The notes under the pieces were generated by a model. The model was not told where the DNA came from. It worked only from the letters and a program-made list of their open reading frames with translations, and did no database searches. Positions 30,215 to 41,151 of a stretch of DNA of 64,000 nt are shown piece after piece. Each line of letters opens with the position of its first letter. Within the stretch, counting starts at the first letter, position 1. Source of the stretch: Rhynchopus euleeides. Taxonomy: Eukaryota; Euglenozoa; Diplonemea; Diplonemida; Diplonemidae. Made by a program: the position numbers and the translations under genes. The stretch lies in NCBI GenBank assembly GCA_963210315.1, contig OY723285.1, positions 1,860,001-1,924,000 of the forward strand. Reading direction: 5' to 3'.

Positions 30215-30531
30215 AACTGGACCAGGGGATAAGATAGGTCTGGTTTTCCGGTTTTCAAAACCAGGGTTTCCCGGTTCCCGGTTTTCTGGAAAAAAAAAAA
30301 GGTCGATCTCATTTTTGGCGGTTTTTTTTGTGACTTTGGGACAGTAAAACAGTCAGAAAAAACGCCATAAAAAAATAGAAAGTGACCCCATCGTGATCCG
30401 CACAGAGCTCAAATAGTCCAAAGAAGGCAGAGAAGCGGAGAAGAAAAAATGGACCTAGCGGGTGGCCCGGTGGGGCCCGGTGGGTGGTGATGCCCTCGTC
30501 ATGCAGGCCTCTTCTGTTTTGAAGGTGCACA

Positions 30532-30707
30532 CATGGTGGACTCCAGCCACCCTAGCGAGTGTCTAAGAGGGAGTCTAAGACTGCAGTCTGTACTGGAGAC
30601 GGGAGTCTATTTTCCAGCTAATTTACGACTCCCGCTAGTTGAGACTCATGGGAGACACACGGTGTACTCCAGCGGAGGTAGGGTAACCTCCGCTGGAGTT
30701 CACCGTG
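30532..30707. repeat. 176-bp element with GGTGGACTCCAGC ends
   Basis: The inverted ends CATGGTGGACTCCAGC and GCTGGAGTTCACCGTG enclose short GACTCCC/GGGAGTC repeats. The same ends and repeats bound the larger structure at 41910-44949. Confidence 0.7.
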
Positions 30708-31120
30708 TCGTCTGCCTCTGTGCAGCGTCACTCGGTGCCATCGAATACATGGCGACAGCCCACCAACTCGAGACAGATCTGCTTGTCTGGAGGGCTGAGA
30801 CGAGAACACGAACGACTTTCAAGCAATCTTGAAGGTCGCCAAGCCTATTGGGGGCAACTAACAGATGAGATTTGTTTGTTGCCTGTCGTCACAGCTAGGT
30901 GCCCATTTCCTCGATAACGGAATGTGTGCAGAGATCTCGTGGACCCTTTGGCCATTCTGTCGTGCACCCACTCCACCCACAACGCACACCTGTCACGAGT
31001 GGTCGCTCCCCCGTCCTCCTCCACCCTGAAGGTTGAACCCTCAAGGACCAGTGATCTCCTGCTGGCCGGGCTGCGATACAGCGAAGCCTTCCTACTTACA
31101 AGCGAATCCAGACTGTAGGG

Positions 31121-31180
31121 AACAGATGATCACTACCGTGGCCTCCGGCGGCTGGGGGGCTCCGCCCCCCAGACCCCCCT
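31121..31180 (-). repeat. GC-hairpin repeat, single unit
   Basis: Same unit as at 12732, in reverse orientation, inside the hAT element. Confidence 0.75.
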
Positions 31181-31430
31181 GCGTAAAAAAATTGCACCAG
31201 ACCGGTTTTTTGGCCGAGAGTCCAAACTTTCAAAGCAGCTGCTGCGCCTGCCCCACCAAGCAGCCTCAGTACGACAGGACGCGCGCAGGTACCGGGCCCT
31301 CTCAGATTCTGGGAGGGTTTGCGCGGGTCGCGCGCGCCGAAGGCGCGCGCGAAAAATTTTCAAAACCAGAAAAACCGGAAAACGGCGCCAGAAAAAAAGT
31401 CTATCTTATACCCTGAACTGGACCTTCACA

Positions 31431-31589
31431 GTGAAAAAAAGATAGTTGGCAGCGCTTTGGGTGACAAACCCACTCTACCTTGTCTTGTTGCTACGACCGT
31501 GCGCACATTTCTCACACAAACCTTCATCAGGCAGAACACGTGAGGTTTGTTCACCTGGGTTTGGCGCACAAACAACGCCTTATCTTTTT
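31431..31589. repeat. Short inverted-repeat unit with GTGAAAAA..GATA ends
   Basis: The left end GTGAAAAAAAGATAG and right end TATCTTTTTCAC are inverted, and a GGCAGCGCTTTGGG core follows the left end. A second copy lies at about 50687-50803 and a degenerate piece at 27254. Confidence 0.5.
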
Positions 31590-32127
31590 CACTAGATACG
31601 AGCGACGAAGCGTAGCGAAGTCGCGAAGTAACGAAGGAAATCGTACGACTGAAGCTTTATAAGGATCACCTTCATGCCACTTCACAGGGGCTTACACAGC
31701 CTTTGACACAGGAGTGTGCGCTCAACAAAAAGTAGCCCGGATCTGCCTTTTTGCAGTTGCTGGGCAGGGTGTTTCTCTTATTATAGCGGAAGGAGTACGA
31801 TTTTGTCTTTGCACCGAGTCAACTCTTTGGCTATGTAGTCCAACCCCCCCTCCTCCCCACACCTGACACACACCAACACCACAGGTCTACACAGCAGAGA
31901 AGCTAGAGCGCGCCGTTTTCAATAGAAAGCGTGCATACCCCCCCCACCACCACACACCCCCCACAACCGCAGCCAACACCTTTGCGTCTCCCCCCAAACC
32001 CCCATAGAACCCCCCCTTTTTTTTTATCCAAATAGAGTGCCGTTGTTTGTTTTCTTGACTCTTTTCGTTCTTTCTTTTGCCGCCAGTCGTATTTTTTTAC
32101 TTCCCGCCTTCCCCCCCCCCCCCCCCC
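31590..32127. other. Intergenic, no gene seen
   Basis: Mixed sequence that ends in the C tract (about 32111-32127) targeted by the next element. No frame of interest. Confidence 0.45.
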
Positions 32128-32236
32128 TAGGCATGGGCCCCCAAACATATTTTTCATAAACATATATTTTTGCCAAAAATATGTTTCATTTTCGCATAAA
32201 AAAATATTTTTATATTTTTGCCAGGGCTGTTCCTAA

Positions 32237-33423
32237 CTGGGGGGCTTGTTCCCCACTTTCAGGATTCTGAACTTTTTTTCTAAGAATTTTTGTAAGGGGG
32301 AAAAAAGTTTTTTTCTAAGAATTTTGTTAGGGGATTTTTTTTCTAAGGTTGTTTCGCAGAGGAAAAAACGTTTTCTAAGTTTTCCCCAGTCGACAGGGCG
32401 CGCACAAGGATGGAAGGGAAGTCTGTCCCCCGTACCGTTCGCCTTGCTGGCCAACTGGAGAGCCAGACGTTCACTACCGTGGCCTCCGGCGGCTGGGGGG
32501 CACCGCCCCCCAGACCCCCCTGTGGCATACGTCTCGTACTCAAGTCCTTCGAATCCCATCAGGTCGGGGTCCAACCACTCCAGTCGCCTCTGAGGACGCA
32601 GCCAACTCGCACAGAATCTGTACGCCCACACGAACAGATGTTCGCTACCGTGGCCTCCGGCGGCTGGGGGGCTCCGCCCCCCAGACCCCCCATGTAGCGT
32701 GTGCCCGTCCATCTATCTCACTTCCCCGGGTCCAGTGCAGCATAGGAGGTCAGCACCACATCCATGAAGCGCTTCTTCGAAGCCTGACTGACATCGGACA
32801 GGAGGTCGGGCTTCCCCACCTGGGAGGTACACTTGCCGCGTTCGCGACATGCGTGACACGCAACACGCTACCTGAAACGTGAGTGTGCCTTGCTAACACG
32901 AGCATTTCAACGGTCTGCCGACGACCGTTCCCCAAACCAGTAAACCAGCAGTTTTGGAAAATCGGAGAGATCACCCTACTGTGCTGAATATGGTGCGCAC
33001 CACTGCAAAAATCCCCGGGAGCTTTTGGGCTTTCAGACCTGAAGGGGCCAGCAGGTGGGTGGCGTCGGGGAGTGGCAGCTTTGTAACTGTCCTCCAGCTG
33101 CTGGCATGTCCAGCCCTGCGAGAGTGCCAAGGTGTATTGAGTCCCTGCGGAGCACAACCCCCGATGAGAATGAGTGCCAGATGATCCTCATTCATTTTCA
33201 GCTGTAACGCGCATGAGGGGCACTCTCTGCCGCAAGCATCTCTGGGCATCACCCGAGAGCTGTCACATGATGACGCGGAGAGAAATCAGAGAAAAAGTCC
33301 CGCCTGACGGGCACGCGCCTGGAAACTGTGGGGGGGCGAGCAAAAAATCCCTTGTAAAAATTCTTAGAAAAAACCTGGTTCCCCGACCCAAAAAACCTGG
33401 AAAAAGGGCTCGTTCCCCGCCCA
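32237..33423. repeat. Possible TIR structure with TTTTTTCTAAGAATTTTT motifs
   Basis: The segment CTAAGAATTTTTGTAAGGGG (about 32281-32300) is mirrored near 33340-33370. Outer ends starting CTGGG with GTTCCCC are only loosely matched. It contains two GC-hairpin units at 32467-32692. Confidence 0.35.
32467..32692 (-). repeat. Pair of GC-hairpin repeats with conserved linker
   Basis: Minus-strand copy of the pair at 12732-12964, with about 118 bp between the units and the same CAGATTCTGTGTGAG-type linker (minus strand). Confidence 0.8.
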
Positions 33424-33435
33424 GGCCTGATTTTT

Positions 33436-34435
33436 GGTGCCCCTGATTTACCCCTTTTTCACTACGCACAAACTACGCAATCTGGGGGGGGGTCTCGCTT
33501 TTTGGTCCCCCCCCAGTTTTTTTTGGTCCCCCTTTCTGTGTGGCTACTGAGACAGGACTGGAGGCACTGCGCTGACCGAGCAAAAAATTATTGCCAGAAC
33601 TCACTATACACCGTACGAAAGAACGCACGACATGTGGGGCGGGACTCCAGAAACACCTGGGCAAGGTTGCCCCATGCCCAGAAACACCTGAGAAGGAAGT
33701 GAGTTCCAGGAGCCGCGTAGAACACCCTCGAGATTGTGAATGATGATACGATCACAGCCTTCAGGGCGCTGCGAGGTGCCACCCTGAAGGTGGCCCTTGA
33801 CATCAAGGAGAGCGTCGGCCGAGGGGTCGACGAAAAGCTGAAGAAGGCGCTACTGGCACTGGATCCCGCGGGGTATACGGAGGTCACCGCCACACAGGCA
33901 ACCTCCGCTGACAACGTCCAGGAGACGTTATCCGAGGGGATCACAACGGCACTAGAGATCTGTGTCACGGGATCCAGGCGCCCACTCTCCCTCGACGGTC
34001 TGGGGATTGTTGTTGGGTATGGTGTCGTTTCCTGCAGCTGCAAAAAAGCGTAGCAACTGTGCTTCCTTCTTCCTTAATGATGCGTTGACGCTTCCACCCG
34101 GAGGAGCTGAAGCAGGCACCGCTTAATGATGCGTTGATGCTTCCACCCGACGAGCTGAAGCAGGCACCGCGCCAAAGGGCACCCCCAAAGAGACCTGCAA
34201 AGACTGCGTCGAAACCCGCACCGAAGGCTGCCAGCGCTGCAGCACCTGAAGAACCTGCAGCACCTGCAGCACCTGAAGCGCCTGCACCCTCACTGACCCC
34301 GGAACAGCAAGAACTCCTTGAGTTTGGGGTCCCGGCATAGAGACAGAGAATGGCTGAGTAAATCAAAAAATGAGACCCCCCCCCCCCCCTTTTCACTACG
34401 CACAAACTACGCAATATGGGGTCGTCAGGGGCACC
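33436..34435. mobile_element. 1-kb element with GGTGCCCCTGA ends, copy 2
   Basis: 1000 bp, nearly identical to 15087-16085 including both small frames (33736-34053 and about 34134-34340) and the 49-bp tandem duplication. It interrupts the AT-rich part of the 8.5-kb element. Confidence 0.8.
33736..34053 (+). CDS. Small conserved frame of the 1-kb element, copy 2
   Basis: Translates identically to the 105-residue frame at 15388-15705. It also lacks an ATG. Identity at protein level adds little here because the DNA copies are themselves almost identical. Confidence 0.25.
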   Translation: MNDDTITAFRALRGATLKVALDIKESVGRGVDEKLKKALLALDPAGYTEVTATQATSADNVQETLSEGITTALEICVTGSRRPLSLDGLGIVVGYGVVSCSCKKA

Positions 34436-34600
34436 AATTTTTCGAAAATATTTCCAAAATATTTTTATATTTTGGAAATATTTTGAAAATATTTCGAAAA
34501 TATTTTTATATTTCGGAAATATTTTGAAAATATTCCAAACATAAAAAAATATGTTGAAAATATTCCAAACATAAAAAAATATTTTCAAAAATATAAAAAT
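34436..34600. repeat. AATATTT palindrome array
   Basis: Dense short inverted repeats of AAAATATTT type, matching the subterminal sequence near 40490-40590. Confidence 0.6.
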
Positions 34601-34624
34601 ATGTTGGAAAAAACATGGTTGCAT

Positions 34625-36226
34625 AGCGGCCGTTTTAAAAAATCCCTTGTATTTTGTGGACTTGCAAAAACGGCCGCTGATTTTCAGCATTTTAAAAAAC
34701 GGCCGTTTTTTTTACCTGGGAATTTTGTATGGGGCGTGGGTCAGCAAGCGAGATCCCACCACCAGGAGTGCCTCCCCACTGCAAGGGATACCCTGCAGCA
34801 AGCATTGTGAGCGCGCCTTCAAGTATGATGCGAAGAGTTCAGACTTCGTGGACCACTTTGACGGACCGCGCCATATCAAGAAGAAGAAGAACGCAGCGTT
34901 GAAAGTGCAGAGCCAGGGAAACAGCTGGCGCTGTCGGAGTGCGATACCCTCAGTGGCAGGCTTGCAACTTCGGATCGCCCGGGGTGCGTTGTTCACCGGA
35001 TCACCGGCTGGCATGGTGCATGATGTTGTCAAGAAGTGTGTCCCGAGGAGGGGCTGAACATGGTTGCGGCCAATCTAGGCACGTGTGTCGTGGATGACCG
35101 TGCAGGCAGAGGTGGGCAGGTGTCGCTCTGGCATCAGGGCTCTTCCGACAGAGCTTTCCCTTGATCTCGGCGACAGCACCCCGGATGAGAAGGACACCGC
35201 CTTCGCTGATTTATTCCCGAAGGCACGGGCGATCATCCCGGGCAATATGCAGCACCAGCTGGATGGGTTCACGACCGCACTGGCGCTGAAGGATGTGCTG
35301 TGCCACATCTCTGACGCAGCTGAGAGGGAGAAGCAGGCGAGCAAGACGGCACCACCGGCCGTGCGATCCCGCTTCTCTCCGACACACACTACCTGCACCG
35401 CTTGAGTGGATCTGCACCTTGCACCACGTCCCCGGGCATTTATACAATCTTCCGGGCCCGCTGCAGGACAGCGGCCCTGCTACGTGTGCGTCGCTTCTGC
35501 GGTTGGCAGAGATGCCCACGAAATCGCTGGGCTCGAGTCCCACCTGCAGGCCGCCGTCCGCCTGACGGCACCCCTCGCATCGCTGCTCCAGAAGTACTGC
35601 GATGCGCAGCTGGGTGTGCCAACGGCGCGCCCCTGTCGACGCAGTGCACACCGACATTGAGAATGTCATCGAGAAAGTGTCTGAGGTGGGGAAGTACGAC
35701 CCCCCAGTGCCCCTGGCAGGGGAGCTGGCCTGGGCTGGCGACCGCATGCGCAGAAGGTGGGACGGCACGGAATCAGGGAAGTCCTTCTGGTTTGCGGTCC
35801 GCCGTCTGTGCCCGAGCGCGTACGGCCGCATGAGTCGTAGGGGTGTCAGAACTCCGGTGCCACCTCCCCTCTGTTTCGGGGAGGTCACGAGCAGGGCCTG
35901 GGTGATCTACGACGAGGCCACCACGTTCCGAGGGTGTGCTGGATTTCTGGGACAACCCGGGGGCGAACCGGGCTGCTACACTCCTCTCTGCTCTCGGGTG
36001 TCTGCTGCTTGTCGAGCGACAGGCAGGGCGGAAGCCATTTTTCTTTGTACAGTCGACAGAGAATCGCAGTGCCCAATGTCATGTGCAGGCAACAGGGAGT
36101 TGTCAAGTGTGTTTCCTCAGCTCGGTACGGTAAGCAGGAGGCGAATCTCCAAAGGAAAATAGGAGGGGGAAAAAAACGGCCGTTTTTTCGCCAACAAAAC
36201 ATGAAAACGGCCGTTTTTATATTTCG
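34625..36226. mobile_element. Decayed element bounded by CGGCCGTTTT repeats
   Basis: Three CGGCCG(T/C) motifs at the left (34628-34711) and two at the right (36175-36220) face each other with flanking A/T runs. Between them are coding-like fragments in all three plus frames (about 34760-35055, 35085-35405, 35600-35990). One reads CSKHCERAF...HFDGPRH, like a BED-type finger; another reads LDFWDNPGANRAATLLSALG. This would suit a dead transposase gene, but no catalytic motif can be assigned. Exact ends are unclear. Confidence 0.4.
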
Positions 36227-36240
36227 GTAGCGGGAACTGA

Positions 36241-37428
36241 GGTAGTGAACAGTTCACCCCCGGGAACTGCTTCTTCGACGCCCTCACGTTCCTCCTCGGC
36301 GAGGCCGGCGCGACTGCAGACGGCCTGCGGCAGTACGTCGTGAAGGCGGTCGGCGACCACGCTGACCTGAGGAGCAGGGCGGAGCCCTCCTACGAGGAGT
36401 GGGCGCGGCAGATGCGCGAGTCCGGCAGCATGAACGTTGCGTCGTGGGCCGACGAGCTGACGCTGCAGGGGGCCGCGCGGGCGACGGGCTCCCCGATCGT
36501 CGTGCTCGCTGATGACACTGCACCGCGGATATACCGCCCCCTGAGGAAGCCGTACGGGCCTGTCGCGGGTGTCAAGTTCAAGGCATCGCACTACAGCCCA
36601 CTCCACATCTCGGAGCAGGTGCGGTCCTTCGTGCTCCGCCTCGCACCGGCCGTACCCCTCGTCTCCACCGGCTGCCGAGGCGCAGAGGCTGGCCTCCACA
36701 TGGTCCGAGTAGACGGGGGGACAGCCGAACTGTCGGTGCTGTGTGTCAGATGTGAGCAGCCGTTTGACACCCGAACGCCCCACTGGGAATGCATAGGCTG
36801 CAATCGCCTAGCGTGCACGGGCTGTGTGTCGGACGGAGAGACATGTACCCGTCCGCCGGACCGAGGAGGCGACGGGGCTGCGACGGACGGTAACGCACAC
36901 ACGACCTCGGGCGGCTCTCCCTCTGCTTCTACAGCACCAGCCCCCTCGTCGAACGCGACCGCTCAGCCCTCCACCTCCTCCACCTCCTCCACCGACTCCA
37001 CCTCCGACGCGCAGCAGGGCGGCTCCACCAGCGAGAACGCACCAGCCCCCTCAGCGTCGCAGCACACAGGCAAGCGGAAGGCCGACCGTGACGTGTCAGC
37101 CTCTCCCCCGGACAGGAAGCGCAGCGCGACGGCTGCCGACAAAGGCACCCCAGCTGACGACGCCGACGTCCCCAAGACGGTGGCTGAATGGGACGCCCTG
37201 TTCACCCCAGAGCCTGGCTCCCCGGAGGAGGAGTTCAAGTCCGCGAGGCGAGCCCTGCATGCGTGGCGTTGCAAGGTCCGCCTCCAAGACAGAGAGGAGC
37301 AGAGGCTGTACAATAACCTCAACTCGAGGATGTACACCGCAGCGGGCATGCGTCGCGCGACAGCGGGGACAGCGTCCCAGGGATCACGCCGCGCCGCGCC
37401 GCGCGCGACAGGCGCCGCCACCCAGTGA
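36241..37428 (+). pseudogene. 5'-truncated OTU-domain protein in a retrocopy
   Basis: The open frame starts right at the insertion point with no ATG: the first residues come from the duplicated target, then PGNCFFDAL supplies the OTU catalytic Cys motif. The domain continues for about 110 residues to KFKASHYSPL (the catalytic His region). A Cys-rich segment follows (CVRCEQPF...CIGCNRLACTGC, four CxxC/CxC pairs, likely a small zinc finger). About 110 residues of Ser/Thr/Pro-rich low complexity come next, then a basic region (HTGKRKADRD, PDRKRS) and a helical C-terminus. The rest of the frame is intact, so the insertion is young. It could be a copy of a host mRNA or of a retroelement ORF1-type message. 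Not expressed as a full protein. Confidence 0.75.
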
Positions 37429-38304
37429 GGGCCAGAGTGGTCGAACCTGCAAGGAGCAGGTCCCCGCTCGACTACGTAGAGTATAGAGTAGAGTTTTGAG
37501 TGGAGGTAGATCCCCCCCCCTAGACCAGATGCCTTTGTGCAGTAGAGCACACACAGGTGCTGTGAATACCCCCTTCTCCGTCCCCCCCCCCCCCCCCCCC
37601 TCCCCCCCCAACTCCCCCTCGCGGCAGGCACGGTCGGCCCGACGAGTCAGTTCAGTGTTGTCCCTCAACGAGACCCCCTGTCCCCGGCCCTGTGAGCACC
37701 ACAGCACCAGGGAATAGGCATCCCAACTCACAGGACCCACCGCCGTCACTGCATGCCCCTCTGCCCCGCGTTTCGTTACCTTCTCTGCCAGGTCACGGGT
37801 CCCCCCTCCAGGTGCCCTCCCGCCTCATCCCTTTTTACCCCCGTCGTTGCCCGTTTTGGCGCCCCCGATAGGCGGACCCAGGGAGCCTCGTCAAAGTGCC
37901 ATCCCTACAGGAGATCGCCCTGGTTTTGGCCCCCATGAGCACCATGGCACCAGTAATCCAGGAAATTTGGCTCCCTGGATCCACCGTCACTGCTATTCTT
38001 GTCCTTCTGCATTACCTTTCACGCTTATTTGCCTTCGGACTGGGTCATGGGATGGAAGAGGGCGGTCGGGGTCTGGGGAAGTGAGGATGTGTGTCAAGAC
38101 CTTGTCTCGTTGTGCCTGGGAGGTTTGGTGGTGGATGGGATGAGACACAGGCCATTGTGCCCAGAGAGCGCATGAGAGAGAGGGATTTGAGGCCCCCCGC
38201 CCCCAGGTTCCCTGCCCACCTGGACGGACCCAAGTGCCTCACACCGGTTCTCTCCCCACCCGGTGGTCCACCTGACGGGCAAGCCAAAAAAAAAAAAAAA
38301 AAAA
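36250..38304 (+). mobile_element. Poly(A)-tailed retroinsertion with 17-bp target duplication
   Basis: GGAACTGAGGTAGTGAA at 36233-36249 is repeated exactly at 38305-38321. The insert ends in 19 A (38286-38304). It holds the truncated OTU frame and about 860 bp of 3' untranslated sequence with no reverse transcriptase frame. Together these are the hallmarks of target-primed reverse transcription of a polyadenylated RNA. Confidence 0.9.
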
Positions 38305-38321
38305 GGAACTGAGGTAGTGAA

Positions 38322-39372
38322 TTCTCAGAAAATCCACTCCCTCCATGACGGCCGTTATGACACTATGAAAAAACCTTCCTAATCCGGCGATTTATAGGGG
38401 GACCCTTTTCGAATTTTTTTTGGGGAAGGGGTAAATTGAACGTTTTTGGCCATTTGAAGCCACTGCGAGCATTCCCGGGCCTCGGAAATCAGATTTTTGC
38501 CCCTGAAATGCGGTACCGGTCCGGACGAAAATCCGAAAATTTCGCGCCAAAAAATGACCCCCAAAGCTGCGGTCTGGGTCCAAAGGATTTGTGCCAAGGG
38601 CCGTTATGGACACCCCGTAAACCCTTCTGGGACCAAAAAGTGCACGAAAGGGGTTAAAACGGCCTAATTCGTTGATTTGTTGCATTTCCCAGCCAAAAAT
38701 CGATTTTTTGGCTTGGCGAGTAGTTGGCGAAAATCGCGAAAAATCCCAAAAATATCGATTTTTCACAGAGGCCCAAAAACGTGTTCCTGGGTGGAAAATG
38801 GGACCAAAAACCGGGTTCTGGCCATTTCTGGGTGGTTTTTCGGGGTTTCCAGACAATGTTCGCCATTTTTCTGCCCGAAACCCCAGCCTGCTTGCATACA
38901 CGTTAAGTCGAATAAATTAGACATAAGCAGAAGAGCAACATCATCATGTTCGTGAGAATGTCACCCCCCAAGCGGAGGCCGAGGGTGACATTCTCTCGGG
39001 GTACCCTAGGTAAGTCTAATAAACTAGACATAACCAGAAGACCAACATCATCATGTTCGTGCTAGCACTTTGTGCGCCAAAAAACAGGTTACGCTCTTCA
39101 TTTGGCTGCGTTCAACGAAAAAAAGACACTTCTTTCTGGAGTTTAGCTAGCACGATTCAGTTGGTCAAATCATTTGTCTGGTTTCTTCTGCCCCCCACCC
39201 CCGTGCAAGGTCATGTGCCCCATCCCATCGCTTGTTGTCTTGATTGCAGGGCTCCGCACTTTTTTGCTGTGCATGCTTGCGCTTCTCGCCTCCACACACC
39301 ACCCTGGGGGGAGGGACAGAGGGCGGAGGGGGCTACACACTTACACAACCGATTCGGTCAAACAATGCCACG
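38322..39372. other. Noncoding part of the 8.5-kb element
   Basis: No gene seen. A direct repeat of about 50 bp (38902-38955 and 39012-39063, core ACATCATCATGTTCGTG) brackets a hairpin GAGAATGTCACC/GGTGACATTCTC (38950-38993), as if a small insertion had duplicated its target. Confidence 0.5.
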
Positions 39373-40440
39373 TCATCCCCATTGGGGTCCTGGACCGCGG
39401 CCTCTCTCCCAGCGAATTGGTGTCGTCATCAGGCAGGCTAAGTAGTTGTCTACACAGGACATTGGTTTTAAGGGGGGTCTGAGTTCTGCGGAACTGGCTT
39501 CAAGGGACGCCCCCTCGTAATGACTGGGTGGATGGAGCCAAGTAATACCAGGTGGTCGGACACCGGAACTCTCGGCATTTATTAGTCGCGGGAACTGTGT
39601 CCGTGTGGTCGGGTGTGACCCCTTCCGATTCCACTGATTCCACTCTTGAACATGTAGTGTTGAAAGATACTTGGTGTTCTGATGTTTTACAGGGTACTTG
39701 ACAAAGGAAAGAGGGTGGTCAGTCTTGTGATCCACCCTGAATCCTTCCTGTGAGCAGCAGATCCACAACACCTCGACTTCTTTCAGCGGCTGTATTGATA
39801 TTGCCTGACACAGCAAACATGATTCAATTGGAGGAACAAGCCTCGTACACCAGCGGCCCAAAAGGTGGATTTCATGTATGGTTTTAGGATTTCCCTTACT
39901 ACTGATGGTGTAGAGACTACAAAGCCTGACCTGATGACGCCGCCATGAACCTGGGAGACACGCCGCGTGAGAAGGGACCTCGGTGCGGGGTGGCGTGAAG
40001 ATCCTGCCTGAGTGCCCTCGTCGGGACCCGCGGTAAACCGTGGCGTTCCCCCCGAGGCAAGTCCAGGACGAAGGTTGCAGATAACCGCTGCACCTCTTCG
40101 TCCGAAAGGAGCTCACAGGATAGGGGAACTGCCCACACCCCACTCACGACAGTGTATCCGAAAGGTGCACTGCGCGTGTGGTGGCGGTGTCGGGTCCAGA
40201 CCCACCTCGTTCCCCCATGCCCGTCAGTTGTTGCCCCTCCAGGGGTGGCTGCTGTCTGGCATGGGGGGCGCCCTCCCTGCCTTGCAAGGAAAAATGTAGA
40301 ACGGCATGCTGCCCGTTTCTTCATTTTTTTACCTTGCCTGGCAGGGGGGGGCCCACCCTCACGGGGGGAAAAAGAGGAACGGCATGCTGCCCGTTCACTC
40401 TTTTTTCCTCCCGTCGTGGGTGGGCCCACTTCCGGCCATA
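39373..40440 (-). other. Possible decayed coding region
   Basis: Two overlapping minus frames (39373-40143 and 39917-40594) contain protein-like phrases such as GYTVVSGVWAVPLSCELL and VLDLPRGERHGLP, but there is no domain I can name and no single intact frame. It may be the remains of the 8.5-kb element's own gene. Confidence 0.25.
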
Positions 40441-40846
40441 AAATTGGCCGGAAATTTTTTTCAGCAAAAAATCCATTTTTTGCTGAAAATAGAAAAAATA
40501 TTTTAAAATATTTTTTGGCAAAAATATTTTTGAAAATATTTTTTGAAAGTTGCAAACATAAAAAAATATTCTGGAATATTCTGGCCCAAAACATATGTTT
40601 GGGGCACTATGCCTAGGGGGGGTCATAAGCCCCCCTAAAAACGTACGAAAACCAAAATTTTCAACATACCATCAGAACCGCCCTAATACCTGATCTGACC
40701 CGAAAATCCGACCCATACCCCCCCGGAAACTGTCTGGGGCCCACTTGTGACACCTGATACGCACTTTTGTGATGATTTTTTGGGGTCCTAAAAAATGTAC
40801 CTCAGTTTCGTACCTTGCCTTTGTACCTGAACCACTCCCGACCGCA

Positions 40847-41116
40847 TTATTTCGTTCTTTGCCTTTTCTGCGGTGGTTCTGGCTCAGGTGGCACGCATGT
40901 TGCCTTCCCCAGTGCCTCGGCAAGGTCTTTCTTGACCTGATTAGTGGGAATGTTGTGTTGTTGCGTCAGCAGAATGAGTTCAGCCACCTTCTGGGTGTAG
41001 TACTTCGATCGCATATGGGTCATTGTGAGTACTTCGTACGCCTGGGAGGCTGCATCGGCATTAGTAGGCAGCGTTGTAGATGCTTTTGCTTCGTCGATCT
41101 TAGCCTGTGAAGGCAC
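40847..41116 (-). CDS. Small basic frame, possible last exon
   Basis: 89 residues opening at a GTG, no ATG. Its start overlaps CCTTCACAG, a good 3' splice site, and it follows the helix-turn-helix gene by only 35 bp, so it may be the final exon of that gene. It ends in PPQKRQRTK, and the last codons lie inside the element's inverted arm. The middle (YYTQKVAELILLTQQHN) is helical. Function unknown. Confidence 0.35.
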   Translation of the reverse strand: MPSQAKIDEAKASTTLPTNADAASQAYEVLTMTHMRSKYYTQKVAELILLTQQHNIPTNQVKKDLAEALGKATCVPPEPEPPQKRQRTK

Positions 41117-41151
41117 GATTGGGATATTGTACGCCCTGAGAGCCGAAGTGG

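Larger units (their letters stand above)
30223..31415. mobile_element. Non-autonomous hAT element with exact 8-bp target duplication
   Basis: The ends CAGGGGATAAGATAG and CTATCTTATACCCTG are inverted (14 of 15 matching). The flanking octamers AACTGGAC (30215-30222 and 31416-31423) are identical, which is the hAT signature. The 1193-bp interior has no transposase frame. It contains the 176-bp nested element at 30532-30707, a CGATCCGCAC box near 30395 and a GC-hairpin repeat at 31121-31180. Confidence 0.85.
32130..40613. mobile_element. 8.5-kb nested TIR element with AATATTT subterminal repeats
   Basis: The left end GGCATGGGCCCCCAAACATA and the right end (complement GGCATAGTGCCCCAAACATA) are imperfect inverted repeats flanked by TA (32128-32129 and 40614-40615). 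AT-rich AATATTT repeats follow the left end, reappear at 34436-34600 and precede the right end (40490-40590). Inside lie the 1-kb element copy 2, a decayed element with CGGCCGTTTT repeats (34625-36226), and the poly(A)-tailed OTU insertion (36250-38304). No intact transposase. Confidence 0.65.
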
